Positions 7,724 through 17,804 of a stretch of DNA of 64,000 bases are shown here, piece after piece. The stretch spans positions 1,364,001 through 1,428,000 of the forward strand of contig OZ241385.1 in the NCBI GenBank assembly GCA_965200825.1, read 5' to 3'. The notes under the pieces were generated by a model that was given only the letters and a program-made list of their open reading frames with translations, searched no databases and was not told where the DNA came from. Each line of letters starts with the position of its first letter. The stretch's first letter is position 1. Source of the DNA: Bin80 sp026709335. Its GTDB lineage: Bacteria > Bacteroidota > Rhodothermia > Rhodothermales > Bin80. A program made the translations under genes and the position numbers.

Positions 7724-8867
7724 TGTGATTGGAAGTAACAAGCCGGACCACATGACGTGGTTCTGTTAAAATAATCAATCCATTTTCAGTGACTCCAATT
7801 CCACTCTTTACTCTTCCCGGTAACTCAATGGTTTGAAGAAGTTCTCCTGTATAACGATCAAATGCATACAGGCTGTTCCCCATGCTTCCAGTATAAATCA
7901 CATCTGTGGTCATCAAAGGTGGTGCCACCAATGCATCCGGGCACTGTGTATCCCATTTGACTTGTCTGGTATGCTGATCGAAAACCCTGAGCACCCCATC
8001 GGATCCTCCGATTACTACAAATTCATCATCTACCGCCGGTGTCGAAATACGAATCGTCTCATCATCCAGTACGGCATCCCAACTTATAGTCCCGGTTTGC
8101 AAGTCCATGGCGATTAGGCGCCCCCGTGTAGTGGATATGAATAACTCTTTCTCATGTACTGCGGGGGTAACATAGACTGGATCCCCAATATGTGTGGACC
8201 ATATCAGTGCTCCGTCCTCGAGCGACAACGCTAGAATCGTTCCATTATCAACCCCGACAATTACAAATTCGAGATGGATCAGTGGACGTGCATATACACG
8301 TGAACGTTCGGGAATCTGGTATTTCCAAACGTTTGCACCCGTTGTGACGTCAAAACGCTGAACTTCCCCGGCGGTATTTACAATAATCCCCCCCGAATCC
8401 ACAGGTCCGATTCCGACTTGAATCGGGGCTCCTTCAGTGCGCCAGCGCATCACAGCCCGATCAAGATCATAGGCCGCTAATGCTCTACGTCCCTGAGCAA
8501 GTGGGACAATCACTGTATTGTCAATGACTATCGGAGAGCCATTTACTGCATTACCAAATCGTCTATCCCCAATGCGCTTTCCAGTATTCAAATCAATTAC
8601 ATGGACTTCTCCCTGCCTAGTGGCAACCATTACCACATCTTCATATATCAGCGGAGCATCCGGTCCAAATCCAGCCCGAGCATTGTAGGTCCAGGCAATT
8701 TCAAGAGGAGGTTCCGGTTCAGTTAGGATCTCCGGTGCAGAAGTGATTTTCAGTGCTAAGCCACTGCAGCTGGTGCAAGATAGCAGAAGCAATAAAATGG
8801 AATTTCTAAAAATCAAAGCCAAAAAAGAATTGACGGAAAAGATTCGGCTCACGTCTTTGAAATCCAT
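7707..8867 (-). CDS. PQQ-type beta-propeller lipoprotein, BamB-like
   Basis: 386 residues with a lipoprotein signal (ILLLLLSCTSC) and then repeated propeller blades with the PQQ/BamB signature: VHVIDLNTGKRI, ALSLEDGALIWSTHIGDP, LIAMDLQTGTISWDAV, LRVFDQHTRQVKWDTQ and LYAFDRYTGELLQTI. BamB is the outer-membrane lipoprotein that helps BamA insert beta-barrels. The neighbour upstream encodes a BamA-like barrel fusion whose 3' end this gene overlaps by 62 bp. The start is uncertain: the ATG at 8867 lies deep in that overlap and in-frame TTG codons just upstream of the lipobox are alternatives. A generic PQQ-repeat lipoprotein is the alternative reading. Confidence 0.78.
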   Translation of the reverse strand: MDFKDVSRIFSVNSFLALIFRNSILLLLLSCTSCSGLALKITSAPEILTEPEPPLEIAWTYNARAGFGPDAPLIYEDVVMVATRQGEVHVIDLNTGKRIGDRRFGNAVNGSPIVIDNTVIVPLAQGRRALAAYDLDRAVMRWRTEGAPIQVGIGPVDSGGIIVNTAGEVQRFDVTTGANVWKYQIPERSRVYARPLIHLEFVIVGVDNGTILALSLEDGALIWSTHIGDPVYVTPAVHEKELFISTTRGRLIAMDLQTGTISWDAVLDDETIRISTPAVDDEFVVIGGSDGVLRVFDQHTRQVKWDTQCPDALVAPPLMTTDVIYTGSMGNSLYAFDRYTGELLQTIELPGRVKSGIGVTENGLIILTEPRHVVRLVTSNHNDETR

Positions 8868-11796
8868 CCCGGAACCGATAACCTAGATCATATCGCAAAA
8901 CCAATCCACCAAAAAGATTCAAACGAAATCCCAGGCCTGCAGAACCAAGTGTTTCACCGGCGTAAATCTGAGGGATTCGCTCATGATAGTGCTCATTCCA
9001 TGTATGGGCTGCGTCAAAAAATAATGCACTTCTGAGGTTCACAATTCCCAGAATTGCCAGCGGCGGTATGTATACCGACGGATGCTCCACAAGAGGAAAA
9101 CGCAATTCATGTGATGTAAACCATGCTTTATTGCCACGCACATCAAAAAACGGATACCCTCGTAAATCCCAACTTCCCCCCATGAACCACAAGCGGGCTT
9201 CTCTTCCATGATTCATTCGACCCAGTGCCCGTGATGCAAATGATACATTTCGAGCTAATCTTAAATAGTGCCTAAAATCTGCCTCAATGGTGATGTAATT
9301 CACATTGGAATACAAGATATCAGTCGTATAGGCTGCCGAAAGCCTTCCCCTCCACCCAACCATGGGGCCATTTGAGCCATATAATGTATTATCATGAACA
9401 AGACTCACCTGATTCGTCAGCAACAACGCTTCGCGGTCAATCCGGCGCAGGGGAATTTCCTTGTGATCCCAACTCAGGGAAGTCGCAACTTCAACACGGC
9501 GAAACATTGAAATCGGGTAACTGACTGCCCCGTATCCTCCCCACACTTCTTCCCAGTAACGTGGAAAATCAGTGGGAGCGTCAGGATCGGTCAAATCATA
9601 CCTCAATCCTCCATATCGATAAACACCATATCCAATGTTGGCCCTGCGATTGAGATGAAGTCGGGAAATGTTCACATTCAAGCTTCTAAGAAAATCGCCA
9701 GTATACTGGCTTGTACTATACAGGGTAATGAAGAAGCGGTCATTTCCCAACAAATCTGAAAAAGCCAAAACCGCAGCTCCACCCGTTCCCCAGACTGCAC
9801 TACTGGAAATCTGGCCCTGAGCGATATCCAACCCATACCGTTTCCGGTATCGTAACTCATCCATTGCAGACGTAGCTTGAATCCGAGGGAAGGTCCATGG
9901 AAGTTCTGCCTCCAGAGCGGGAGCTTGTGGCTCCGTAGACACAGGCCTGCTTATTAAGGTATCGAGGCCTCCCAGAGTTCGAATGGTAAATCGGTAGTTT
10001 TCGAATGAAGAGAATATCACCTGCTCATCCTGAGTCCAAACAGGATCATAGACAGAGGTGGTCAGATCTGTCAGTCGCTTCTTCCATCGGATACCACGAG
10101 TTGGTAAAGTTCGATAACTTGTTCCGTTACTAGCCAAAGAAACCAGAGGCAGCTTAGGTTTGGCATCAATAACGTAAAGATCTTGTCCGTCATAACGGCC
10201 GGTTGAATCCTTTTTGGTACTTGTATAAATAATCTTGGAACCATCCGGACTCCAGTTAGGCGAAAAATCATGCTGAACCCCATAGGTCACATAATCTATT
10301 TTTCCTGTTTCCAATTCATAGGTAAACAGATTATAGGCGTTCTCAAAACCTTTTGAAGTTCGGTCAGACGAGAACACAAGAAAATTTCCATCCGGACTCC
10401 AGGCTGGATCACGCTCATCATAGCTGTCATTCGTCAATTGCCTCAGGTGATCTTGCTCGATCTGGTATGCATACAGATCAATAAATCCGCTTTGGTCAAT
10501 CGCCACAAAAGCAAGTTGTTTTCCGTCAGGGCTCCATGACGGTGAATAGAGGGCCGTGATTCCATCAAAACTGTACATAGGGCCCGTTTCATTGGACTCC
10601 AGATCATGGATATGAATCACATCTGCATCACCACTCTTTGTCACAAAAGCCAGTCGGCCTGACTGAGAAACACTCATTCGGCTATCCGGAAGATGAAACG
10701 ATTCAAATTGGCTATTTCTTTCACCAGGCACCAAGATTTTTGGGGTCTCCAAGGGAGCATATGTGGAGTCAACCGGAACATAGTATACATTGCTGTATCC
10801 ACCGTGGTTTGCGGTAAACAAAACCCACCGTTGTCCATCTTGCTTCTGATAATAAACCGGTTTTGAATTGAATCCCTTCACAGAAAGTCCTTCAGCCAGA
10901 AGAGTGGGACTCTCGGCAGTATTGAGTTCAGGATAATAAGTTCGGCGTAGCCACTGTTGCCACTCGGCACTAATCTCATTCAAATCTTCCTGTAGTGTGT
11001 ACTCTATAACCTTCCGAAAATCCCGATTCATCCAGGCATTCTCGATCAGCAGGAGCAGCTTTTCTTCGCCATAAAATTCCGAAATAAAACGACACAGCGC
11101 CTCTCCCTGTTTGTACATCACAAAAGTGCCGCCAATTCTGTAGATGTTTTCCAGAGGGACCAGATAGTTCGCGAAAATTGCATCCCGTATTATCATTTCA
11201 TGCTGATAATCTTGCGGGCCGGACCAATATTCCGCCAAGCCTTCAACAAACCACAATGGAGGCAATCTGTCCATGGAAATACGATAATCCCGGAAGACCC
11301 GCGCAAGTTTATGCATTGTGAATACATGCACCATTTCATGACGAATGACTCTCCGGAATCGATGCAGGTTTCCGTTTGCAGGAATTACAACTCGTCCCTT
11401 CAGAAACTCATAAAAGCCTCCTACGCCATCAGGGATAAACCCGTCTGTGATGTTTGTCTGCTTAAAATGAAGTTGAGAGGAATAAAATACAATCGGGACA
11501 CGGCGGGTTACAGAAAAATTGAAGCGGTTCTGTAATTCCGCATACGCCTCTTCCGCAAACGCAGCACCATGCTCCGCAAGCACCTGCATTTCGGGATAGA
11601 AATACACATCAAAGTGCTCCGTCTCGAGGACGCTCCAGTCAAAATCTTCATATTGGATCTTGTTGCGCCCGAAGTAATTGTTATACTGTGCTGACGTCGG
11701 TAGTACAGCAAGCCCCAGAATAACACAAACACCCCATACCGTACTCTTGTGAAACATGAGTCGATAGTATTTTAGGAGCGCTACGCCTAAGTCCAT
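8806..11796 (-). CDS. Zincin / TolB-propeller / outer-membrane barrel fusion protein
   Basis: 996 residues. The signal peptide may begin at the second Met (11757: MFHKSTVWGVC, cleavage after PTSAQ). Residues about 40-290 are a peptidase-MA-like gluzincin: RHEMVHVF (HExxH near 153) and WFVEGLAEYW about 30 residues on, supplying the third zinc ligand. Residues about 330-690 carry TolB/PD40 blades (YSPSWSPDGKQLAFVA, DPAWSPDGNFLVFSSD, FSPNWSPDGSKIIYTS). The remainder looks like a BamA/TamA surface-antigen barrel ending in FFFGFDF, a typical aromatic outer-membrane signal. It therefore probably sits in the outer membrane with a periplasmic protease-propeller. Followed by the BamB-like gene in overlap; preceded by the isomerase gene 11 bp away. 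Confidence 0.85.
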   Translation of the reverse strand: MDLGVALLKYYRLMFHKSTVWGVCVILGLAVLPTSAQYNNYFGRNKIQYEDFDWSVLETEHFDVYFYPEMQVLAEHGAAFAEEAYAELQNRFNFSVTRRVPIVFYSSQLHFKQTNITDGFIPDGVGGFYEFLKGRVVIPANGNLHRFRRVIRHEMVHVFTMHKLARVFRDYRISMDRLPPLWFVEGLAEYWSGPQDYQHEMIIRDAIFANYLVPLENIYRIGGTFVMYKQGEALCRFISEFYGEEKLLLLIENAWMNRDFRKVIEYTLQEDLNEISAEWQQWLRRTYYPELNTAESPTLLAEGLSVKGFNSKPVYYQKQDGQRWVLFTANHGGYSNVYYVPVDSTYAPLETPKILVPGERNSQFESFHLPDSRMSVSQSGRLAFVTKSGDADVIHIHDLESNETGPMYSFDGITALYSPSWSPDGKQLAFVAIDQSGFIDLYAYQIEQDHLRQLTNDSYDERDPAWSPDGNFLVFSSDRTSKGFENAYNLFTYELETGKIDYVTYGVQHDFSPNWSPDGSKIIYTSTKKDSTGRYDGQDLYVIDAKPKLPLVSLASNGTSYRTLPTRGIRWKKRLTDLTTSVYDPVWTQDEQVIFSSFENYRFTIRTLGGLDTLISRPVSTEPQAPALEAELPWTFPRIQATSAMDELRYRKRYGLDIAQGQISSSAVWGTGGAAVLAFSDLLGNDRFFITLYSTSQYTGDFLRSLNVNISRLHLNRRANIGYGVYRYGGLRYDLTDPDAPTDFPRYWEEVWGGYGAVSYPISMFRRVEVATSLSWDHKEIPLRRIDREALLLTNQVSLVHDNTLYGSNGPMVGWRGRLSAAYTTDILYSNVNYITIEADFRHYLRLARNVSFASRALGRMNHGREARLWFMGGSWDLRGYPFFDVRGNKAWFTSHELRFPLVEHPSVYIPPLAILGIVNLRSALFFDAAHTWNEHYHERIPQIYAGETLGSAGLGFRLNLFGGLVLRYDLGYRFRDGFQRREPNLFRQFFFGFDF

Positions 11797-11807
11797 AGAC
11801 CGTTCCG

Positions 11808-12860
11808 TTACGAATCCTGAATCAAAGCTGTCTTCAGCTTGGAAATGAGTCCTACCGGAGATGGATCTATCTCATTCAGGATCGCGAGATATAAACTTAC
11901 CCAGTCACCTAGATACATGATTGAGAGGAGTCTTGCTAATCTACTTTTTCCCTCGCTATGAACTTCATTCCAACTGTGTGCGTGGGGTTCCAGAAGTGAT
12001 CGTGTTACATCCAGTCTTCGCTGGGTACGTTCATGATCTTCAAAATCACGTAGCGCAATCACTGCAAGCTGTTTTAACTCTGATTGAAACCTGGCCCATC
12101 CCATCACTTCATTGTGATTCATTTCAGGGAGCAGATTCCCCACGGCAAAACTCTTGGAGTTTTCATGAATCTGATTCCGCCACCTAATATTCGCTACAGC
12201 AAACTGCTCACTGCTGTAAATGACTGGAAATTGTCCATATAATATATCGGCCAGCTTGATTGCCAGATTATCTGGATCAGACACATTGGACATTAACTCC
12301 GATTGTACAGCCGTAATGGCAATCGCTTCGTCCCAGTCCTGCATCTTCACTGCAGTAAGCTGGAGTGATTCAGTGATAGTCAGTAATGCAGAAAGTGAAT
12401 GTGGCAGAGCTGCGCGAGGCTGGATACCGGTTGGAAGCTGCATACAGGGGATGTGTTTCTCCTGGGCTCGCGCTGTAAGTTCACCCCCCGTTGAAATTGC
12501 AACAACCCTCGCGCCACGTGCACAAGCATCATCAAATGCTGCCAAGGTTTCTTCGGTATTGCCCGAATAACTGGATGTCACAACGACTGTATCAGGCCCT
12601 ACCCAAGCGGGTAGTAAATAACTTCGTGATACAACAACAGGAATGGATGCATGGTCGATTGCAAGTGTTGCCAAAATATCTCCACCAATAGCACTGCCAC
12701 CCATACCGGCCACGACAACACCAGTTACTCCATCTCCTGGCCAACCAGAGATCTTGGCTTGCATAGCATTGGCCCTCCCCTGTCTGAGCTGATCTGGAAA
12801 GCTCCGAACAGCTTCATACATTCCTTCTAAATCAATTTGGTCTAATGTTTTTTTAGTCAT
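11808..12860 (-). CDS. Bifunctional phosphoglucose/phosphomannose isomerase
   Basis: 350 residues, the normal length of this SIS-domain family (distinct from classical PGI). The first SIS domain shows VVAGMGGSAIGGDI (about 47-60) and VVTSSYSGNTEETLAAF (about 92-108). The second half includes NQIHENSKSFAVGNLLPEMN, the region with the catalytic Glu/His in archaeal and bacterial bifunctional enzymes. It interconverts glucose-6-phosphate or mannose-6-phosphate with fructose-6-phosphate in the cytoplasm, feeding glycolysis and nucleotide-sugar synthesis. It is the first gene of a minus-strand run with the envelope genes downstream and is divergent from the cytochrome-propeller gene across an 82-bp gap. 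Confidence 0.93.
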   Translation of the reverse strand: MTKKTLDQIDLEGMYEAVRSFPDQLRQGRANAMQAKISGWPGDGVTGVVVAGMGGSAIGGDILATLAIDHASIPVVVSRSYLLPAWVGPDTVVVTSSYSGNTEETLAAFDDACARGARVVAISTGGELTARAQEKHIPCMQLPTGIQPRAALPHSLSALLTITESLQLTAVKMQDWDEAIAITAVQSELMSNVSDPDNLAIKLADILYGQFPVIYSSEQFAVANIRWRNQIHENSKSFAVGNLLPEMNHNEVMGWARFQSELKQLAVIALRDFEDHERTQRRLDVTRSLLEPHAHSWNEVHSEGKSRLARLLSIMYLGDWVSLYLAILNEIDPSPVGLISKLKTALIQDS

Positions 12861-12942
12861 CCTTGGTGAGAATCAATGAATTAAGTCAGGATTGACTAAT
12901 TTACAACACACGTAGCATAGCACCTTACAGCTTCACCTCGTT

Positions 12943-15666
12943 ATGAAGAGTTCTCGCCGGGAAATTACGTCTTCTCATATACAGAATAGCCCTTGTGACA
13001 CAAGGGCTCAAATACGATCTTTATGGTGGCATATTTCATTCGTTTTTCCTTTCTCTGTTCTCCTTTCCCTGGTTGCTTGTCAAACGCAGGAATCTCTGGA
13101 ACCAATTCTACTGGATTCGTCTGAGCTTCCCGAATATGAGCACTCACTCGATCATGCGGGAATTATTAGTAACTGGTCTGAAGAATTCTACCATCACGGC
13201 CTACAAGTCTATCGAACCAACTGTTTTTCCTGTCATGGGACGCCAGATATACCTGGTACACTACCCCATTCAAGGCAATTTTGGAAAGAATCATTCAAGT
13301 ATGGAAATGATCCACTCTCGTTGTACAATACTCTCACGCTGGGACGTGGACTAATGCCACCCCAGTTGCATCTTGTTCCAAAAGAAAAATATGCTGTCAT
13401 TTTGTTCATTCGGGAACAGTTTCTTCACGACTTAAATCCGGATGCGTATTTTGAAGTCACCCCTTCATACCTCAATCAACTTCCAGGAGGAACTTCTCTT
13501 GGCCCTCCATCCAAACGGTCGACCCCTTGGAAAGAAATGGATTATGGGAGATTCCTGATGCGAACTTATGAGGTTGCGCATGCATCTGATGGGTCAAAAG
13601 AGATCAATCACACGGGAAGACCCATCCCCAATGAAGATTTTAGCGATCGTAATTTTGCTTATAAGGGCATTGCCATAAGGCTGGACCCGGGAACCGGTGG
13701 AGTTGCCGCAGGCAACGCTTTCGTACTGTTTGATCATGATCTCATGCGAATGGCGGCTTTCTGGACCGGAAAAGGATTCATTGATTGGGAAGATATCCTG
13801 CTGGATGATCAACACAATGTATTTCCTCGGATTGTAGGGGATTTGCACATCGAAACCTCAATGAATCCTGGCTGGGCCAATCCGATCACGGGAGCTCTCA
13901 TCGATCCGCGTTTTCGAGCTGTGGATGGTCGCCAGTTCGGGCCACTGCCAAAAAGCTGGGCTCATTACCAAGGCCTTTATGTGTATGATCAACGTGTGAT
14001 TTTACGCTACTCTGTTGGGGAAGCTCAAGTCCTTGAATCGTATACACTCGAAGCAGATACTTTATTAGCCAGAACGATCAATGTGACCAATGTAAAGCGC
14101 CCTCTGACACTCAATGCTGCCCCGGACAGTGTAGAGTTAACGATTATTTCTCCCTCCGATGGAATGCTGACCTCCACTGATGGAGTACTCCAGGTGGCTG
14201 TCACCCATGATGTTAACTTCAAGTTGATCTATGGAGGCAGCGATATTGTATCTACGCCCGCTGAGGACCTTTCCTCGTACAAAAAAGGAAGCTTATCAGA
14301 GGAAGTTCCCGTCCTTCAATCTCCTATTCTCTCATCTACAAGTGAGGGGTACGTCGTGGATGTTCTTACGCTTCCCGTAGATACTCCTTGGAGGAGCCGC
14401 ATCCGCCCAACTGCGATCGATTTTATGACGGAGGGAAATGAAGCAATTGTGACGACCATTGATGGCGATGTATGGCATCTCTCAGGAATAACCCGGACAT
14501 CGGGATCTGTTGAGTGGCGACGGATCGCATCCGGCCTTTTTCAGCCACTTGGAGTGCGTGTCATTGAAGGAGAAATTTATGTGGGAAGTCGAAATCAGAT
14601 TGCCCGCCTGCATGACCTGAATGGAGATATGCAGATAGATTACTATGAAAGTTTCAATAATGACCACCAAGTTACCGAACACTTTCACGAATTCGCAATG
14701 GGCTTACAGGCCGATGAAGCAGGAAATTTTTATTATGCGAAAAGTGCACGTCATGCCCGCAGAGCTCTGGTTCCTCAGCATGGTACCCTAATACGCGTGA
14801 GCCCCGATGGGAAACAAAGTACGATTCTTGCCACGGGATTTCGGGCAGCAAACGGAGTTACTGTCAATCCAGATAATTCATTTATGGTTACCGATCAGGA
14901 AGGGCACTGGAATCCCATGAACCGAATTAATCTTGTTGAACCCGGAGGATTTTATGGGAACATGTATGGTTATGGAGCACCCCCAGATTCATCGGATGCT
15001 GCCATGATGCAACCCCTTATGTGGATTGACATGAAGCACGATCGATCACCAGCCGAGCTGCTTTGGGCAACCAGTGATCGCTGGGGCCCCCTTTCAAATA
15101 AGCTCCTTAGCTTTTCTTACGGCTACGGCCGCATATTTCTGGTCATGCCTCAATCTGTAGAGAACACCCTGCAAGCCGGGATTGTGCAACTACCTTTAGC
15201 TGATTTCCCCACTGGATTGATGCGAGGACGCATGAATCCAGCGGATGGGCAACTTTATGTGGTTGGAATGTCTGCATGGGCAACTAGTCAGATGATTCAA
15301 ACCGGAGGAATTTATCGAATCCGATACAATGGCGGAGCGGTTCGCATGCCCGTCTCCATGCGTGTACTCGAGAATGCAGTGGAGATCTCTTTCACATCTG
15401 CCTTACAGGAAACATCTGCAACCCGGCCAAGCAATTATGAAGTAATCACCTGGGATCTTCTACGCTCGCGTCAATATGGATCTGATCGCTATAACATGCA
15501 AAAATTACGAATCGCGAGTATCTCCCTGAATGATTCAACCATCCTACTGAGCCTACCCGGCTTGAAACCAACATGGATCCTCGAGATCAATTACGATCTG
15601 GTTGACTCTAATGGAATCGAGTTCACTGGTGTGATCCAAAGCACAGTCCATGCTATTGGAAAATAA
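12943..15666 (+). CDS. Cytochrome-c lipoprotein with sugar-dehydrogenase-like propeller
   Basis: 907 residues with a long basic N-region, then a lipoprotein signal (FSVLLSLVAC, Cys46). A class-I cytochrome c domain follows with one haem motif, NCFSCHG (C94, C97, H98), and a downstream Met-rich region (RGLMPPQLHLVP) that could supply the axial ligand. Residues about 185-450 resemble the DUF6797-type domain paired with cytochrome c in large secreted oxidoreductases. From about 490 on, blades such as GLFQPLGVRVIEGEIYVGSR and FRAANGVTVNPDNSFMVTDQ fit an NHL/PQQ-dependent glucose-dehydrogenase-like propeller. Likely a periplasmic or surface-attached dehydrogenase passing electrons to the haem; substrate unknown. 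It stands alone, with convergent and divergent neighbours. Confidence 0.78.
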   Translation: MKSSRREITSSHIQNSPCDTRAQIRSLWWHISFVFPFSVLLSLVACQTQESLEPILLDSSELPEYEHSLDHAGIISNWSEEFYHHGLQVYRTNCFSCHGTPDIPGTLPHSRQFWKESFKYGNDPLSLYNTLTLGRGLMPPQLHLVPKEKYAVILFIREQFLHDLNPDAYFEVTPSYLNQLPGGTSLGPPSKRSTPWKEMDYGRFLMRTYEVAHASDGSKEINHTGRPIPNEDFSDRNFAYKGIAIRLDPGTGGVAAGNAFVLFDHDLMRMAAFWTGKGFIDWEDILLDDQHNVFPRIVGDLHIETSMNPGWANPITGALIDPRFRAVDGRQFGPLPKSWAHYQGLYVYDQRVILRYSVGEAQVLESYTLEADTLLARTINVTNVKRPLTLNAAPDSVELTIISPSDGMLTSTDGVLQVAVTHDVNFKLIYGGSDIVSTPAEDLSSYKKGSLSEEVPVLQSPILSSTSEGYVVDVLTLPVDTPWRSRIRPTAIDFMTEGNEAIVTTIDGDVWHLSGITRTSGSVEWRRIASGLFQPLGVRVIEGEIYVGSRNQIARLHDLNGDMQIDYYESFNNDHQVTEHFHEFAMGLQADEAGNFYYAKSARHARRALVPQHGTLIRVSPDGKQSTILATGFRAANGVTVNPDNSFMVTDQEGHWNPMNRINLVEPGGFYGNMYGYGAPPDSSDAAMMQPLMWIDMKHDRSPAELLWATSDRWGPLSNKLLSFSYGYGRIFLVMPQSVENTLQAGIVQLPLADFPTGLMRGRMNPADGQLYVVGMSAWATSQMIQTGGIYRIRYNGGAVRMPVSMRVLENAVEISFTSALQETSATRPSNYEVITWDLLRSRQYGSDRYNMQKLRIASISLNDSTILLSLPGLKPTWILEINYDLVDSNGIEFTGVIQSTVHAIGK

Positions 15667-15734
15667 GTTCAACTCTTCAAGTTGACCTCATAAAGGAGAG
15701 ATCGTCAAATATCTGGCCAAAAAATATTGAGTCG

Positions 15735-17804
15735 TTACCTGATGACAACAAATTTTCGGCTGACGAATTCCCCACCGTACTTTGCATACAATACATACGT
15801 ACCAGGAATTAATTGATCCACTGGAATCGGAATATCGGATTTTCTATTCCTGATAACTTCATCAGATATAGTCATTTGCAGGCGCCCCAGTAGGTCATAT
15901 ACTTCAATTTTTAACTTCTCTGTCTGCTGAAACGTGGCTGGAAACCAGGCTTGATGGTTCGACGGATTTGGATAAATCGTTCCCATAATTCTTTCGGAAA
16001 CCGAACTTGCATAAGGTGATTTGTCATTCAAAGTACCTGTTACCTGTGAGCTTCCAATACCATAGATGATTGCAGATCTGGAATCTTGATGCCCGTCAAA
16101 TCCTTCCAATTTCCAATAAGGAGAAATACCAAAATCAATATCCAGATCATCCCCCGTCCCTAGAATTTTATCGGGACCAGCTCCAACAAACCCGGCAGGT
16201 TCTGGATTCGCGTCCATAATTTGCCACGGATAATCTGCATGCCCTGTATGAAAACCCGCCAGTAAATGCCCTGCCTCATGAGCAATAACGTTCCCCAGCG
16301 CCAATCCAAGAAGGTCGGCCATCGAAACTCCCGGTGCTCGCTCTACAGCAGAAAACGAGGACTGTACTGATGGATCTGTTATCCGATCCAAGAGGATGAC
16401 AGCAGTTTCATTCAAGACAAAATTTCCCACATCAACACTCTCGGCAATACCCGTGGTTTGCAACCCGAGCTCACCTTGGCTTCCTCCAACAATAATTCTG
16501 GTCACATTCGGAGCTCCCCAAGGGTCGAGATCATCCTTACTGTTTAGTATCTCCAAGGACAAATTTCCTCCCAATTCCTCCTGTAAATCATGAATTAAAT
16601 TTTCCGTGAGGGCGGCCAATGAAAGATCAATGATATAATCTTCTTGATGCCCTATTCCCTGTTTTTCCAGAAATTGACTCAGCGGAGACAATCTTGCATC
16701 ACTGCGTCCTCCAAGCATTTGGGCATCTAACTCAGCTCCATCAAAATCAATAAACAGAACCTGTCTAGCCGATGAATCTTTAGGACCAGCACGATGGGCA
16801 GCTAATATTGCTGTATAGCTGCCGCTCCCCTGAGCGACGCGTAAGTTATAATTCCCCGTTTCTGCAATGACTAATGCAATGTTTGCATTCCCTCCCCTTA
16901 AAAGAGGACTATTCCGAGGAAATAAATCACTGCGATCCAAAGCAGACGCGATCTGAACAGCCCCGTTGATATCTGCCAGCATAAGGTGTAGGGCTGCATC
17001 TTGAACAGCGATGCTAAGCACATCTCCGGCTTGTAAGTATACTCTGTACCAATCAAGATCTTCAGCATCAATACCAAGTGTAATTTCATAAGGTCCCTCA
17101 CTCCCTGCTTTAGGGCCCGAACCAGGGTCAAACGGATCCTCAGGCCACCACGAATTAATTCCCCTGACAACTGCAAAATATGATCCACTCGCAGGAATTA
17201 CGACCTCCAGATAGCTATCCTTTGTACCATGTATTCCATTATCATTCGATTCCAGACGGAAACCCGTACTATCATAAAGCGCAACCTTACTGTCAAGACT
17301 GGAATCAGTCAGCGGTGTATCAATATCTATGGTGACTGTCTGCCCAGCGACGAGTCTGCCCATTTTATAAAAATCAAAATCACCAGTTCCTCTACCTCCA
17401 CTACCATGCGGCCCATCTCCGATAGCACCATGAGTCTTGACTCGTGTCCCATGTTTGATTTCCAAATCACGAGCTAGATGAATCGCTCCATCATCCATTG
17501 TTTCCCGTTCAGGAGAAGGCCTATGAATCGGGGGCTCGGGAGAAAGGGTCCCGCTAATTTCGAAGCTTGATTGTGCCTCTAAAGTTCCAAGAACTTCCGC
17601 ATCTCCCTGGGTATCGTTTTCCCCCCGCCTATCTGCGGGTTCCTTTTCTCGAATGGTGCGTTCAGGTGCCTTTCCCGTGATAGGCAATGGATTCCTATGC
17701 TCAGACCGAGAATGGGTCAGACAGAAGGGAGATATACCCTGGCCAAAAACTGGAACCGCAATCATGCCCGATAAAAAAATTAAAACCGCCAAACGAACTA
17801 CCAT
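15735..17804 (-). CDS. Secreted zincin-like protein with type IX secretion sorting domain
   Basis: The start at 17804 places MVVRLAVLIFLSGMIAVPVF first, a good signal peptide; the upstream ATG at 17852 adds 16 non-signal residues. Two prepeptidase C-terminal (PPC-like) segments cover about 130-330 (FDFYKMGRLVAGQTVTIDID; LDWYRVYLQAGDVLSIAVQD). The zinc site near residue 505 reads HEAGHLLAGFHTGH, close to the metzincin HExxHxxGxxH but with Ala at the usual Gly position. The last ~75 residues (IYPNPSNHQAWFP; IEVYDLLGRLQ; PGTYVLYAKYGGEFVSRKFV) are a type IX sorting domain, so the protein should be exported across the outer membrane. Extracellular protease activity is likely but unproven. Confidence 0.82.
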   Translation of the reverse strand: MVVRLAVLIFLSGMIAVPVFGQGISPFCLTHSRSEHRNPLPITGKAPERTIREKEPADRRGENDTQGDAEVLGTLEAQSSFEISGTLSPEPPIHRPSPERETMDDGAIHLARDLEIKHGTRVKTHGAIGDGPHGSGGRGTGDFDFYKMGRLVAGQTVTIDIDTPLTDSSLDSKVALYDSTGFRLESNDNGIHGTKDSYLEVVIPASGSYFAVVRGINSWWPEDPFDPGSGPKAGSEGPYEITLGIDAEDLDWYRVYLQAGDVLSIAVQDAALHLMLADINGAVQIASALDRSDLFPRNSPLLRGGNANIALVIAETGNYNLRVAQGSGSYTAILAAHRAGPKDSSARQVLFIDFDGAELDAQMLGGRSDARLSPLSQFLEKQGIGHQEDYIIDLSLAALTENLIHDLQEELGGNLSLEILNSKDDLDPWGAPNVTRIIVGGSQGELGLQTTGIAESVDVGNFVLNETAVILLDRITDPSVQSSFSAVERAPGVSMADLLGLALGNVIAHEAGHLLAGFHTGHADYPWQIMDANPEPAGFVGAGPDKILGTGDDLDIDFGISPYWKLEGFDGHQDSRSAIIYGIGSSQVTGTLNDKSPYASSVSERIMGTIYPNPSNHQAWFPATFQQTEKLKIEVYDLLGRLQMTISDEVIRNRKSDIPIPVDQLIPGTYVLYAKYGGEFVSRKFVVIR

